Shown piece after piece: positions 1 through 8,333 of a stretch of 24,101 bases of DNA; within the stretch, counting starts at the first letter, position 1, and each line of letters starts with the position of its first letter. The translations under genes were made by a program, and so were the position numbers. The stretch spans positions 1-24,101 of the forward strand of contig CAKOIE010000023.1 of NCBI GenBank assembly GCA_934086395.1, written 5' to 3'. The stretch is from an uncultured Bacilli bacterium (GTDB taxonomy: Bacteria; Bacillota_I; Bacilli_A; RF39; UBA660). Under the pieces are notes generated by a model. That model searched no databases and was not told the origin of the DNA. It saw only the letters and a program-made list of their open reading frames with translations.

Positions 1-125
1 TGATTTATTTATTATTAAATTAACTTAATTATATTGTACTTTTTTAGGTACTAATCCCCAACATATTCTACACTAACGTTTTTATTTCATTAAAGGATTT
101 TAAATTAATATTTAATATATAGTTC

Positions 126-1361
126 TTACATTTTCCAAGTTTTATTATCAAGTTGTTCTTCAATTCTTAGTAACTGGTTATATTTTGCTATTCTTTCTCC
201 TCTTGATAGAGATCCTGTTTTAATATAACCTAGATTTAGTCCTACTGCTAAGTCAGATATAAATGTATCTTCGGTTTCTCCACTACGATGAGAAATAATT
301 GTTTTAAAATTATGATCTTTAGCTAGTTTAATAGTTAGAAGCATTTCTGAAATTGTTCCTATTTGGTTAGCTTTAAGTAAGATTGAATTGTTATAATTCT
401 CTTCTATTCCTTGTTTTAGATATGTTATATTGGTAACAAAGTAGTCATCACCAACTAACATTATTTTATCTCCTATTTCTTTAGTTAATGTTTTAATTGT
501 TTCAATGTCATTTTCTGATGCAGCATCTTCAATACTTATGATTGGATATTTTTTAATTAAGTCTTTATAAAATTTAATTAATTCTTCTTTGGTAATTTTT
601 TGTTTATTAATTGTATACATATTACCATCATAAAATTCCGTTGCAGCGGCATCTAAGGCAATAAATACATCCACTCCTGGAGTGTATCCTGCTTCTTTCA
701 TAGCTTTAACTATATAATCTAGAGCATCTTCTATTTTATCTAGGTTTGGTGCGAATCCACCTTCATCTCCAACAGCAGTTGAAAAACCATCATTTTTTAG
801 TAATTCTTTTAACTTATGAAATATTTCAGAACCACATCTTAGTCTTTCTTTGAATGTGTCTTGTTTTGGAACAATCATGAATTCTTGAATTTCTAGACCA
901 CTTGATGCATGAACTCCACCGTTTATAATATTCATCATTGGATATGGCATAGTATATGGTCCTGTAAATAATTCATAAAGATTTTTATGTTTAATTTTAG
1001 CCATTGCTTTCATAACACATAGTGATACGCTTAAAATAGCGTTAGCTCCTAAATTAGATTTATTTTTAGTACCATCTAATTTAATTAATAATTTATCTAT
1101 TTCTTGTTGATTTAATTCTATTCCAATTAGTGCATCTCTTATTATGGTATTAACGTTATTAACTGCTTTTAGAACACCTTTACCATTATATCTTGATTTA
1201 TCATTATCTCTTAATTCTAGGGCTTCATTAGAACCTGTTGATGCACCTGATGGGACACTTGCTCTTACAAAGGTACCATCTTCTAAATACATATCCGTTT
1301 CTACAGTTGGATTACCTCTACTATCTAATATTTCTCTTGATTTTAAATCTATTATTTTCAT
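126..1361 (-). CDS. eno: Enolase (phosphopyruvate hydratase)
   Basis: Cytoplasmic glycolytic enzyme converting 2-phosphoglycerate to phosphoenolpyruvate. The N-terminal motif REILDSRGNPTVE and the mobile loop SGASTG are present. Metal and catalytic positions are kept: the EFMI glutamate, GDEGGFAP, the ALD aspartate, SIED, VGDD, the lysine in LKANQIGT, and SHRSGETED. At 411 residues it is slightly shorter than usual (about 430) but runs to the normal C-terminal AKYNQLLRIEEQL block, so it is complete. Several positions near the active site differ from the common consensus: the HADN loop reads HASS, and the RSER motif near the end reads RGER. The start is ATG with AAGGAGAC six bases upstream. 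It is a single-gene unit with its own promoter. No clear terminator is visible in bases 1-125. Confidence 0.97.
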   Translation of the reverse strand: MKIIDLKSREILDSRGNPTVETDMYLEDGTFVRASVPSGASTGSNEALELRDNDKSRYNGKGVLKAVNNVNTIIRDALIGIELNQQEIDKLLIKLDGTKNKSNLGANAILSVSLCVMKAMAKIKHKNLYELFTGPYTMPYPMMNIINGGVHASSGLEIQEFMIVPKQDTFKERLRCGSEIFHKLKELLKNDGFSTAVGDEGGFAPNLDKIEDALDYIVKAMKEAGYTPGVDVFIALDAAATEFYDGNMYTINKQKITKEELIKFYKDLIKKYPIISIEDAASENDIETIKTLTKEIGDKIMLVGDDYFVTNITYLKQGIEENYNNSILLKANQIGTISEMLLTIKLAKDHNFKTIISHRSGETEDTFISDLAVGLNLGYIKTGSLSRGERIAKYNQLLRIEEQLDNKTWKM

Positions 1362-1384
1362 AATGTCTCCTTTATCTTTATTTA

Positions 1385-1413
1385 ATTATAATATTTTAAT
1401 ATGAATGGTGCAA
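1385..1413 (-). promoter_or_regulatory. Promoter of enolase
   Basis: Reading the minus strand, TTGCAC (1413-1408), a 17-base spacer and TATAAT (1390-1385) give a near-consensus sigma-A promoter. It lies about 25 bases upstream of the enolase start codon. Confidence 0.75.
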
Positions 1414-1487
1414 TTATTTTGCGTATGATTGGTGTAAAGTTGATGGTGGTTATGTCTGACTAATTTAAAATCAAGTGTAAAAACATA

Positions 1488-1516
1488 AAGACTTTTAATT
1501 AAAAATTTGTTAAAAT
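1488..1516 (+). promoter_or_regulatory. Promoter of the FemAB-like gene
   Basis: AAGACT (1488-1493), a 17-base spacer and TAAAAT (1511-1516) preceded by TGT, an extended -10 element. Transcription would start near 1523, leaving a leader of about 16 bases that is mostly ribosome site. Confidence 0.55.
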
Positions 1517-1538
1517 ATTGTAGTAGAGGTGTTCTTAT

Positions 1539-2762
1539 ATGAGAATAGTTAATTTAAATTCAAATGAATTTACTGAATTTGCAAATAATCATCCCCTTAG
1601 GAATTATTGTCAAACTATGGAATATGCTAAAGTTATGAGTGATATGGGATATACTTATGATTTAATTGGATATAAAGATGATAGTAATAATTTAATTGGG
1701 GCTTCTTTAATTTTAAAGAAAAAAATTGGTGCTTTTGCTAAATATGTTTATGCACCTAAAGGAGTATTAGTTGATTATTATAAAACGGAAATATTAAAGA
1801 TGTTTATTAAAGATTTAAATGCACATTATAAGAGAAAAGGATATTCTTTTTTGAAGATTAATCCGGAAATTATTATTGGAGAAATAAGTAAAAAGAGTAA
1901 CTATTCTTCTAATTATAATCAAAATGTTAGTATTATTGATGAACTTAAAAATATGGGTTTTAAAAGAAGAAGGGAAATATATCCTTTAGATTTTATGTTC
2001 CCAAGAATTAATCCTTATATTAATTTAAAGAAATATGTGGAAAATGATGAAATTAAAGAGATAATGAAGATTGCAAATGAGAATGGATTAAGTATTGAGG
2101 TTATGGAAAAAAAGGATCTTGATATTTTATATGATATTGCTAGTAAAGATACTTATCAAAGTATTTCTTATTATAAGAGTATTTTAAATCATTTTGATTC
2201 AGCTGAATTAATACTTGTTAAGGCTAATTATGAACAATGTTTAATTAATGCTAGAGAAAGATATAATAAGGAACTTGAAAATAATAATTATTATAATGAA
2301 TTAATTCAAACTGATAATAGTAATGAGACTGTTAATAAGAAGATGCAAAGTGATAAGGATTTACTAAAATATAAAAATCAGGTGGTTGATGCTACAGCTG
2401 GACTTAAATATAATAAGTTTAAGTATGTTGGTGGTATTGTTCTTGTAAAATATCAAAATAGGGTTAGTATTGTTTTAGAAGATTATGATAACGATAATGT
2501 TTATGCACAGTACTATTTATATAATTATTTGATAAATACTTTTAAGAATAGTTATGATTTTATTGAATTAAATGGGTTATCAAGTGATTTTAATGATCAG
2601 TATAAGTATTTTGATTTTAATAAGACTAAGCTAGATTTTGATCCTGTTATTTATGAATTTATTGGAGAATTTGATATTGTGCTTAATGAGTTATTGTTTA
2701 AAAAGATTCAGTCTAAAGGATTACTTAGTAAGGAATTTTTACCTTCTCATAAATTTGAGTAA
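1539..2762 (+). CDS. FemAB/MurM-family peptidoglycan branch aminoacyltransferase
   Basis: Similar to the FemABX family, which transfers amino acids from aminoacyl-tRNA to the lysine side chain of lipid II to build the peptidoglycan cross-bridge at the cytoplasmic face of the membrane. The length of 407 residues is normal for the family. Family features seen are the N-terminal acetyltransferase-like half with an SLIL/YAPKG segment, the PEI..GE strand around residue 110, a charged helical arm around residues 230-285 matching the coiled-coil arm of FemA/FemX, and a second half with GGIVL and an ELNGLSSDF-type segment near the C-terminus. The start is ATG with AGAGGT eight bases upstream. It converges on rubrerythrin across a shared hairpin. 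The amino acid added cannot be told from sequence. Confidence 0.85.
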   Translation: MRIVNLNSNEFTEFANNHPLRNYCQTMEYAKVMSDMGYTYDLIGYKDDSNNLIGASLILKKKIGAFAKYVYAPKGVLVDYYKTEILKMFIKDLNAHYKRKGYSFLKINPEIIIGEISKKSNYSSNYNQNVSIIDELKNMGFKRRREIYPLDFMFPRINPYINLKKYVENDEIKEIMKIANENGLSIEVMEKKDLDILYDIASKDTYQSISYYKSILNHFDSAELILVKANYEQCLINARERYNKELENNNYYNELIQTDNSNETVNKKMQSDKDLLKYKNQVVDATAGLKYNKFKYVGGIVLVKYQNRVSIVLEDYDNDNVYAQYYLYNYLINTFKNSYDFIELNGLSSDFNDQYKYFDFNKTKLDFDPVIYEFIGEFDIVLNELLFKKIQSKGLLSKEFLPSHKFE

Positions 2763-2766
2763 AATT

Positions 2767-2795
2767 AAAGAGATTCGTTTTTAGAATCTCTTTTT
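2767..2795. terminator. Bidirectional terminator between the FemAB-like and rubrerythrin genes
   Basis: A perfect 10-bp stem (AAAGAGATTC and GAATCTCTTT) with a 7-base loop and TTTTT on the plus strand. It lies five bases after the FemAB stop and just beyond the rubrerythrin stop, so it can serve both converging genes. It is stronger in the plus direction. Confidence 0.85.
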
Positions 2796-2798
2796 GTA

Positions 2799-3338
2799 TT
2801 AGTAATTTTCAGCTTTTAATTCCATGTAACTTTGAGGATGGTTGCAAACTGGGCATACTTCTGGGGCTTTTGTTCCATAGGTAATATGGCCACAGTTACG
2901 ACAAATCCATACTTTTTCTTCTCCTCTTTGGAATACTAGATTATCGTTAATGTTTCCTACTAATTTTAAATATCTTTCTTCATGATGTTTTTCAATTTCG
3001 CCTACTTTTTCAAATAAATCTGCTATTTTATCGAATCCTTCTTCTCTAGCGATTTCAGCAAATTGTTTGTACATTTCGGTCCATTCATAGTTTTCACCAT
3101 TAGCGGCATCTTGTAAGTTTTCTAAAGTTGTAGGAACTTTACCACCATGTAGTTCTTTAAACCACATTTTAGCATGTTCTTTTTCATTATTTGCTGTTTC
3201 TTCAAAGATTGAGGCAATTTGTTCATATCCATCTTTTCTTGCTTGTGATGCGTAGAATGTATATTTATTACGTGCCTGGCTTTCTCCTGCAAAAGCAGCT
3301 AATAAGTTAGCTTCTGTTCTACTTCCTTTTAATTCCAT
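2799..3338 (-). CDS. rbr: Rubrerythrin
   Basis: Non-haem diiron peroxidase that reduces hydrogen peroxide in the cytoplasm of anaerobes, with electrons delivered through its own rubredoxin-like site. Residues 1-135 form the ferritin-like helical domain with the expected Glu/His ligands (AGESQARNKY, ETANNEKEHAK, the AREEG segment and GEIEKHHEERY). Residues 140-179 form the rubredoxin-like knuckle pair, Cys146/Cys149 and Cys162/Cys165. The length of 179 residues is typical. The start is ATG with AGAAGGAA upstream. It is transcribed alone, divergently from the small gene at 3410, from a near-consensus promoter. Confidence 0.96.
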   Translation of the reverse strand: MELKGSRTEANLLAAFAGESQARNKYTFYASQARKDGYEQIASIFEETANNEKEHAKMWFKELHGGKVPTTLENLQDAANGENYEWTEMYKQFAEIAREEGFDKIADLFEKVGEIEKHHEERYLKLVGNINDNLVFQRGEEKVWICRNCGHITYGTKAPEVCPVCNHPQSYMELKAENY

Positions 3339-3361
3339 TTTAATTCCTTCTTTCTTTTTTA

Positions 3362-3391
3362 ATTATACCATTTTTTAATATTTGATATCAA
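3362..3391 (-). promoter_or_regulatory. Promoter of rubrerythrin
   Basis: On the minus strand, TTGATA (3391-3386), an 18-base spacer and TATAAT (3367-3362) preceded by TGG, an extended -10. The -35 element is part of a short palindrome, TTGATATCAA, which could be a half-site for a regulator; no PerR box is evident. Confidence 0.65.
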
Positions 3392-3409
3392 GCGAACATA
3401 TACTTTATT

Positions 3410-3712
3410 ATGAATAGTAAGGAAGAGGAAGCAGCTTCTAGGGTTGATACTTTAGCAGCATTAATTATAGGTTATGCTCTTACGTATCCCTTTAATAGTT
3501 ATGTACAAAATGCGCTTGGAAACTGGTTTATGTTATTAGGGCAAGTATTAGAAACTAATGCTACGTTTTTACAGTTATATCAAAGTAATAATAACACTAA
3601 TAAGCAAGGTAGTAATAAGAGCATGAAATATGATCTTGATTTAGAACAAATAAAAGATGCAATAAATATAATGAAAGAAGAAATTGATAAGTTAATTGAG
3701 GCAAATAAATAG
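3410..3712 (+). CDS. Small protein of unknown function (100 aa)
   Basis: I do not recognise the family. The protein has an acidic N-terminus (NSKEEEAASR), a hydrophobic or amphipathic stretch around residues 15-50 (TLAALIIGYALTYPF onward), a polar Asn-rich linker (55-70) and a charged C-terminal helix (75-100). It has no clear signal peptide or cysteines. The ATG at 3410 lacks a recognisable ribosome site and no better start is seen downstream. A TATACT element at 3400-3405 is so close to the ATG that the transcript could be nearly leaderless. It is divergent from rubrerythrin with only 71 bases between the starts. Sensible composition and an uninterrupted 100 codons support a real gene. Confidence 0.55.
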   Translation: MNSKEEEAASRVDTLAALIIGYALTYPFNSYVQNALGNWFMLLGQVLETNATFLQLYQSNNNTNKQGSNKSMKYDLDLEQIKDAINIMKEEIDKLIEANK

Positions 3713-3756
3713 TTTTATGTTTTTTTGCAAGAATAGATAATGAGATTTTTAATGGT

Positions 3757-3778
3757 ATGTTTTCCTACAGGAGAACAT
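3757..3778 (+). terminator. Hairpin after the 100-aa gene
   Basis: A 9-bp stem (ATGTTTTCC and GGAGAACAT, one G-T pair) with a TACA loop, 45 bases after the stop at 3712. No U-run follows, so a terminator role is uncertain; it may be an RNA-stability or processing structure. Confidence 0.35.
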
Positions 3779-3795
3779 AATTGCTTATTTAGTAT

Positions 3796-3827
3796 TAAAA
3801 AAGTAGAATCTAAATTAAATTCTACTT
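3796..3827 (-). terminator. Terminator of typA
   Basis: Reading the minus strand, a 9-bp stem (3819-3827 with 3801-3809) and a 9-base loop is followed by a TTTTTT run (3802-3797). It sits just after the typA stop. Confidence 0.85.
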
Positions 3828-3832
3828 AATTA

Positions 3833-5632
3833 TTATCTACTTACTCTAAAACGTTCTTTTGGATCTAATATCTTTTTACGTAATCTGATAACTGCAGGAG
3901 TTATTTCAACGTATTCATCATCAGCAATAAATTCTAGTGATTCTTCTAAACTAAATGTTTTTGGTGTAATTAAGTTGATTGCTTCATCACTTGATTTACT
4001 TCTGGTATTAGACATTTCTTTATTTTTACATGGGTTAACATTTAAATCATTATCTCTATTGTTAATACCAACTATCATACCAACATATACATCAGTTGCT
4101 GGTCCAATAATTAAAGTTCCTCTTTCTTGTAAGTTAAATAGAGAATAACCTAAACTCTTACCTGTTTCCATAGATACTAATACACCATTTTTTCTTGAGG
4201 CAATAGGTCCAGCATATGGTTTATAATCACTAAATGATCTAACCATAATTCCTTCTCCTTTAGTGTCTGTTATAAAAGCACTACGATAACCTAGTAATCC
4301 TCTTGTTGGAGCTTCAAATTCTAAATGAGTATTGTTTTCTTCATTTTCCATTCTAAGAAGCATACCTTTTCTTTCTTGTAGGGCATTAATTACAGTACTT
4401 GCATAATCATTTGGAACATTTACAATAACAGTTTCAAATGGTTCACATTTTTTACCATCGATTTCTTTAAATAAAACTTCTGGTTTTGATACACATAATT
4501 CGTATCCTTCTCTTCTCATGTTTTCTAAAAGAATTGATAAATGTAGTTCTCCTCTACCACTTACTTTAAATCCATCTGATGATGGTAATTCTTCTACTTC
4601 TAAACCAACGTTAGTTTCTAATTCTCTTTCTAGTCTTTCTTTAATATGTCTAGTTGTTAAGAATTTACCACTTTGGCCTGCAAATGGGCCATTGTTTACT
4701 AAGAAATTCATTGATAGAGTTGGTTTTTCTATTTCAATTGGAGGTAATGGATCAATGCAGTTAAGTTCATTAATTGTATCTCCAATAGAAATATGTGAGC
4801 ATCCAGCAATAGTTACAATATCTCCATAATATGCTTCTTGTTTTTCAACTTTTTTAATTCCTTCATTAACAAATAATTTAGTTATCTTAAAGTTAGTGAT
4901 TGTTCCGTCATTTTTAACTAATGATACATTTTCTCCTGATTTTATTTTACCTTTAGTAATACGACCAATACCTAATCTTCCGATATATTCATCATAACCT
5001 AGGTTAGAAATTTGTAATTGTAATTTATCGTCTATGCTTCCTTCATATGGTTTGCATTGTTTTAAAATTGTTTCTAATAATGGTTCAATAGTTGTACTAT
5101 CATCTTCTAGAGAATATTTAGCTATTCCATCTCTAGCAACTCCATAAATAATTGGGAAGTCTAATTGTTCATCAGTAGCGTTAAGTTCACAGAATAAATC
5201 AAAGGTCATATTAACTACTTCTTCTGGTCTAGCATCTTTTTTGTCAATTTTGTTAATAAATAAGATAGGTCTTAGATTATGTTCTAATGCTTTTTTAAGA
5301 ACAAATCTTGTTTGTGGCATTGGTCCTTCTGCTGAATCTACTAAAAGAATAACTGTGTCAACAGTTTTAATTACACGTTCGACTTCTGATGAAAAGTCAG
5401 CATGTCCTGGTGTATCAACTATATTAATTTTATAGTCTTTATATCTTATTGAACAATTCTTAGAATATATTGTAATTCCTCTTTCTCTTTCAATATCGTT
5501 ACTATCCATAACACAGTCTACAATTTGATCTCTTTCTCCGAATGCGCCATTTTGTTCAAGTAAAGCATCTACTAAAGTACTTTTACCAGCATCTACATGG
5601 GCTACAACGGCTATATTAATTATTTTATCCAT
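3833..5632 (-). CDS. typA: Translational GTPase TypA/BipA
   Basis: Ribosome-associated GTPase of the EF-G/LepA superfamily, involved in ribosome assembly and stress adaptation. G motifs, counted from the ATG at 5632: G1 AHVDAGKST (11-19), G2 region ERERGITI, G3 DTPGHADF (73-80) and G4 NKID (127-130). Later come the beta-barrel domain, the GRGELHLSILLENMRREG block, APTRGLLGYR with TDTKGEGIM, and the TypA-specific C-terminus (NPCKNKEMSN, LEFIADDEYVEITP, IRLRKKIL). The G1 motif has Ala-Gly where TypA usually has His-Gly, as in EF-G and TetM, but the TypA C-terminal domain settles the assignment. An upstream in-frame TTG at 5650 is unlikely as the start: the ATG at 5632 has GAGGG seven bases upstream, which the TTG start would place inside the coding sequence. 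The protein has 599 residues. Confidence 0.96.
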   Translation of the reverse strand: MDKIINIAVVAHVDAGKSTLVDALLEQNGAFGERDQIVDCVMDSNDIERERGITIYSKNCSIRYKDYKINIVDTPGHADFSSEVERVIKTVDTVILLVDSAEGPMPQTRFVLKKALEHNLRPILFINKIDKKDARPEEVVNMTFDLFCELNATDEQLDFPIIYGVARDGIAKYSLEDDSTTIEPLLETILKQCKPYEGSIDDKLQLQISNLGYDEYIGRLGIGRITKGKIKSGENVSLVKNDGTITNFKITKLFVNEGIKKVEKQEAYYGDIVTIAGCSHISIGDTINELNCIDPLPPIEIEKPTLSMNFLVNNGPFAGQSGKFLTTRHIKERLERELETNVGLEVEELPSSDGFKVSGRGELHLSILLENMRREGYELCVSKPEVLFKEIDGKKCEPFETVIVNVPNDYASTVINALQERKGMLLRMENEENNTHLEFEAPTRGLLGYRSAFITDTKGEGIMVRSFSDYKPYAGPIASRKNGVLVSMETGKSLGYSLFNLQERGTLIIGPATDVYVGMIVGINNRDNDLNVNPCKNKEMSNTRSKSSDEAINLITPKTFSLEESLEFIADDEYVEITPAVIRLRKKILDPKERFRVSR

Positions 5633-5659
5633 AATCTTTCCCTCTTTCAAACATAGTTC

Positions 5660-5689
5660 ATACTACTACAAAAATGGGGTAAAAGTCAA
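5660..5689 (-). promoter_or_regulatory. Promoter of typA
   Basis: Minus strand: TTGACT (5689-5684), an 18-base spacer and TAGTAT (5665-5660), ending 28 bases before the ATG at 5632. Its position downstream of 5650 also argues against the TTG start there. Confidence 0.6.
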
Positions 5690-5733
5690 GAAAAATCGCA
5701 CATATACTGATTATTTATACTTGATTTTATTGT

Positions 5734-5762
5734 TTCAACTTAACCTTATTATATGTTATACT
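5734..5762 (+). promoter_or_regulatory. Promoter of the YfhO-family gene
   Basis: TTCAAC (5734-5739), a 17-base spacer and TATACT (5757-5762) preceded by TGT, an extended -10. It lies downstream of the in-frame TTG at 5721, so that TTG cannot be the start for this transcript; the ATG at 5781 fits. Confidence 0.65.
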
Positions 5763-5780
5763 CTTCTTAGGTGGTTTATT

Positions 5781-8318
5781 ATGAAGAAAACTCTGATTAA
5801 AAAGTTATGGAATAATTATAAAAATTTATTATTGACTCTTATGTGTGCAATTACAATTATAATTACATTATATATATTAAATGAGGTTGCTCCTTTTGGA
5901 AAATACTCAATGCTAGCAGTTGATTTTTATCACCAATATGGTCCAATGATGGGAGAATTATTTGATAGAGTTAAAAATAGCAGTAATTTCATCTACTCTT
6001 TTAACATGGGGATGGGGCTTCCTTTTTTTAGAAATTATTTTAATTATATGAGTAGTTTTTTTAATATTATATTATTTTTTGTAAAGAGAGAAAATTTATT
6101 AGCATCATATTCAGTCATAGTTGGACTTAAAGCGGTTGTATCTGCGGTTACTATGAATATTTTTCTTAATTATAAATTTAAAAAGAAAAGTTATATTCAT
6201 TCAATAATTGCAATTATTTATGCTTTTAATAATTATTTTACAGCTTATTACTGGAATATTATGTGGCTTGATGGGTTGGTACTACTTCCAATTGTAGTTA
6301 TGGGAATTGAAAAAATAATTGATGATGATAAATATTATCTCTATATTTTTAGTTTAGCTTGTATGTTATTTAGTAATTATTTTATTGGTTTTATGTTATG
6401 TATATTTAGTGTGATTTATTTTTTAGTATATCTATTTATTATTAAAGATAAGTTAAGCATTAAAATTTATTTAGAAAAATGTTTAAAATTTGGAATATGT
6501 TCATTACTTGCCGGAGGATTATGCGCATTTGCTTTAATACCAATGTTTAAATCGTTATCTGGAATAAGTGCAACTAGTGATGTGTGGCCAAGTAGTCAAT
6601 ATTATAGTTTTACTTTAATAGAGTTTATTTATAATCATTTAAGTGGGGTACCAACTACTGTATTTAAAAGTGATGCTATAAATGCGCCAAATATATCAAG
6701 TAGTGTTATCGTTCTTCCTTTATTTATATTATTCTTATTTAATAAAGATATTAAGTTAAGAGTTAAAATTGGTTATAGCTTGATGCTTGGAATAATGATT
6801 TTAAGTTTCTTTTGGGCTCCTTTAGATTTTATATGGCATGCTTTTCATGTACCAAATGATTTACCTTATAGATATTCTTTTATTTATCCGTTTATATTTT
6901 TAATTATTAGTACATATTCTATTCATAAGATAGATAAAGTTAAGGAATATATTGTAATAGTTATTTTTGTACTTACTTTGTTATTTGCTGGTTCAGTTTA
7001 TTTTGTTAAGGATTTTAATATTTTAGATACTACTATTATTTTTAATTTTATTATTGTTATTTTATGGTTTTTACTTTATGTTATTTATAAATTTTTTAAT
7101 GATAAAAGTAAATTTATACCATTTATTGGAATAATAACTGTTTGTTTAGAGGCAATTATTAGTATTAATGGTTGTTGGGATATTGATCAAGATTTAAAGG
7201 GATTTTACTCTGATTATAATAAATTAAATAGTAATTTAAATTATATTAAGAATAATGATACTAATTTGTTTTATAGAATTGAAAAAAAAGATATGAAAAC
7301 ATTTAATGATCCTTCTTGGTATGGTTATTATGGTATTACTGCTTTTAGTTCAATGGAATATGAAAATTTAGCGGTTCTTGAACATAATCTTGGAATGCCT
7401 GGAAATCAGATTAATAGTTTTTCATTAGGTGATAATACGCCAATATATAATATTATGTTTAATTTAAAATATATTTTTGGTAATATGAGTGATAATAAGA
7501 ACTATGATTTGTATTTTACAGATGCTATTAATGATAATTATGTTTATAGGTCTAAATATTATGCTGGGTTAATGTATAAAGTTAATAAAGATATAGTTAA
7601 CTGGGAATTTTTTAGTGATAATCCTTTTGAAAATCAAAATGATTTTATAAAGCAGGCATATGGAATTAATGATATATTGGTTAAGAATAAAATTAATAAT
7701 GATTCAATTGTAAAGTTTGATAATGGAGTTGTACATAAATATAAGATGAATAAAAATGAAGGTTATATTTATTTAGGTAGCAATATTAATTCGGTAATCA
7801 TTGATAAGGTATTGTATGTTAATGATGGATATACTTCGGGAATTGATTCTTCATTTGATTATAACACGTCTTTAACTTTTAGTGAAAATAAGATTATTCA
7901 TTATTCAAATTGTGATACGATTTATATTTCTTATAATAATGAGGTAGAAAGTTATGCATACATTTATTATATTGATAATGATAAATTAAAGAATATTAAT
8001 GAAATGGTTAACAATAATTTAGTAAAACTATCCAATTTTGACGAATATAAAATAAGTGGTAAAATTTCTGGCTTAGAAGGAACAATATATACTTCTATAC
8101 CGTATGATGATGGATGGAATGTTTATGTTGATGGAGAGAAAACGGATACTTTTCTAATTGGTAATTCTTTGCTCGGATTTGATGTTGCAGAAGGAGAGCA
8201 TGACATTATTTTAGAATACACAATACCTTATTTTAAAACAGGTATGGGAATATCTATCGGATCATTATCAGTAATTATAGGATATGCATTTTTAAAAAAG
8301 AAAAAATTGATTAGGTAG
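5781..8318 (+). CDS. YfhO-family polytopic membrane protein (GT-C-type glycosyltransferase-like)
   Basis: A YfhO-family (PF09586) membrane protein. In Bacillus and Listeria, YfhO is linked to glycosylation of lipoteichoic acid, taking sugars from a lipid-phosphate carrier outside the membrane. Here an N-terminal membrane segment is followed by the family signature in the first outer loop (AVDFYHQYGPMMGELFD, then GMGLPFF). About a dozen membrane helices run to roughly residue 480, then an extracytoplasmic domain, then a last helix near the C-terminus (GMGISIGSLSVIIGYAF) and a basic tail. The chosen ATG has AGGTGG upstream and gives 845 residues, normal for the family. An in-frame TTG at 5721 would add 20 residues but precedes the promoter. 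No CsbB-like partner gene is in the window. Confidence 0.88.
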   Translation: MKKTLIKKLWNNYKNLLLTLMCAITIIITLYILNEVAPFGKYSMLAVDFYHQYGPMMGELFDRVKNSSNFIYSFNMGMGLPFFRNYFNYMSSFFNIILFFVKRENLLASYSVIVGLKAVVSAVTMNIFLNYKFKKKSYIHSIIAIIYAFNNYFTAYYWNIMWLDGLVLLPIVVMGIEKIIDDDKYYLYIFSLACMLFSNYFIGFMLCIFSVIYFLVYLFIIKDKLSIKIYLEKCLKFGICSLLAGGLCAFALIPMFKSLSGISATSDVWPSSQYYSFTLIEFIYNHLSGVPTTVFKSDAINAPNISSSVIVLPLFILFLFNKDIKLRVKIGYSLMLGIMILSFFWAPLDFIWHAFHVPNDLPYRYSFIYPFIFLIISTYSIHKIDKVKEYIVIVIFVLTLLFAGSVYFVKDFNILDTTIIFNFIIVILWFLLYVIYKFFNDKSKFIPFIGIITVCLEAIISINGCWDIDQDLKGFYSDYNKLNSNLNYIKNNDTNLFYRIEKKDMKTFNDPSWYGYYGITAFSSMEYENLAVLEHNLGMPGNQINSFSLGDNTPIYNIMFNLKYIFGNMSDNKNYDLYFTDAINDNYVYRSKYYAGLMYKVNKDIVNWEFFSDNPFENQNDFIKQAYGINDILVKNKINNDSIVKFDNGVVHKYKMNKNEGYIYLGSNINSVIIDKVLYVNDGYTSGIDSSFDYNTSLTFSENKIIHYSNCDTIYISYNNEVESYAYIYYIDNDKLKNINEMVNNNLVKLSNFDEYKISGKISGLEGTIYTSIPYDDGWNVYVDGEKTDTFLIGNSLLGFDVAEGEHDIILEYTIPYFKTGMGISIGSLSVIIGYAFLKKKKLIR

Positions 8319-8333
8319 TTAATCAATTTTTTT
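8301..8333. terminator. Bidirectional terminator holding two stop codons
   Basis: A perfect 13-bp AT-rich stem (8301-8313 with 8320-8332) with a 6-base loop, an A-run on one side and a T-run on the other. The YfhO stop codon (8316-8318) is in the loop and the lipid kinase stop (8319-8321) abuts it, so the last codons of both genes form the hairpin. Confidence 0.85.

Noticed and set aside
1144..1404. Plus-strand open frame within the enolase gene
   Set aside because: It is antisense to a strongly conserved enzyme and has no ribosome site; it results from codon bias.
3382..3391. TTGATATCAA palindrome as a PerR box for rubrerythrin
   Set aside because: It does not match the known PerR consensus; it is noted only as a possible half-site.
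5633..5650. Upstream TTG start for typA adding six residues
   Set aside because: The ATG at 5632 has a good ribosome site, and that site falls inside the extension.
5721..5780. Upstream TTG start for the YfhO-family gene
   Set aside because: It precedes the -35 and -10 elements and has no ribosome site; the ATG at 5781 has AGGTGG.
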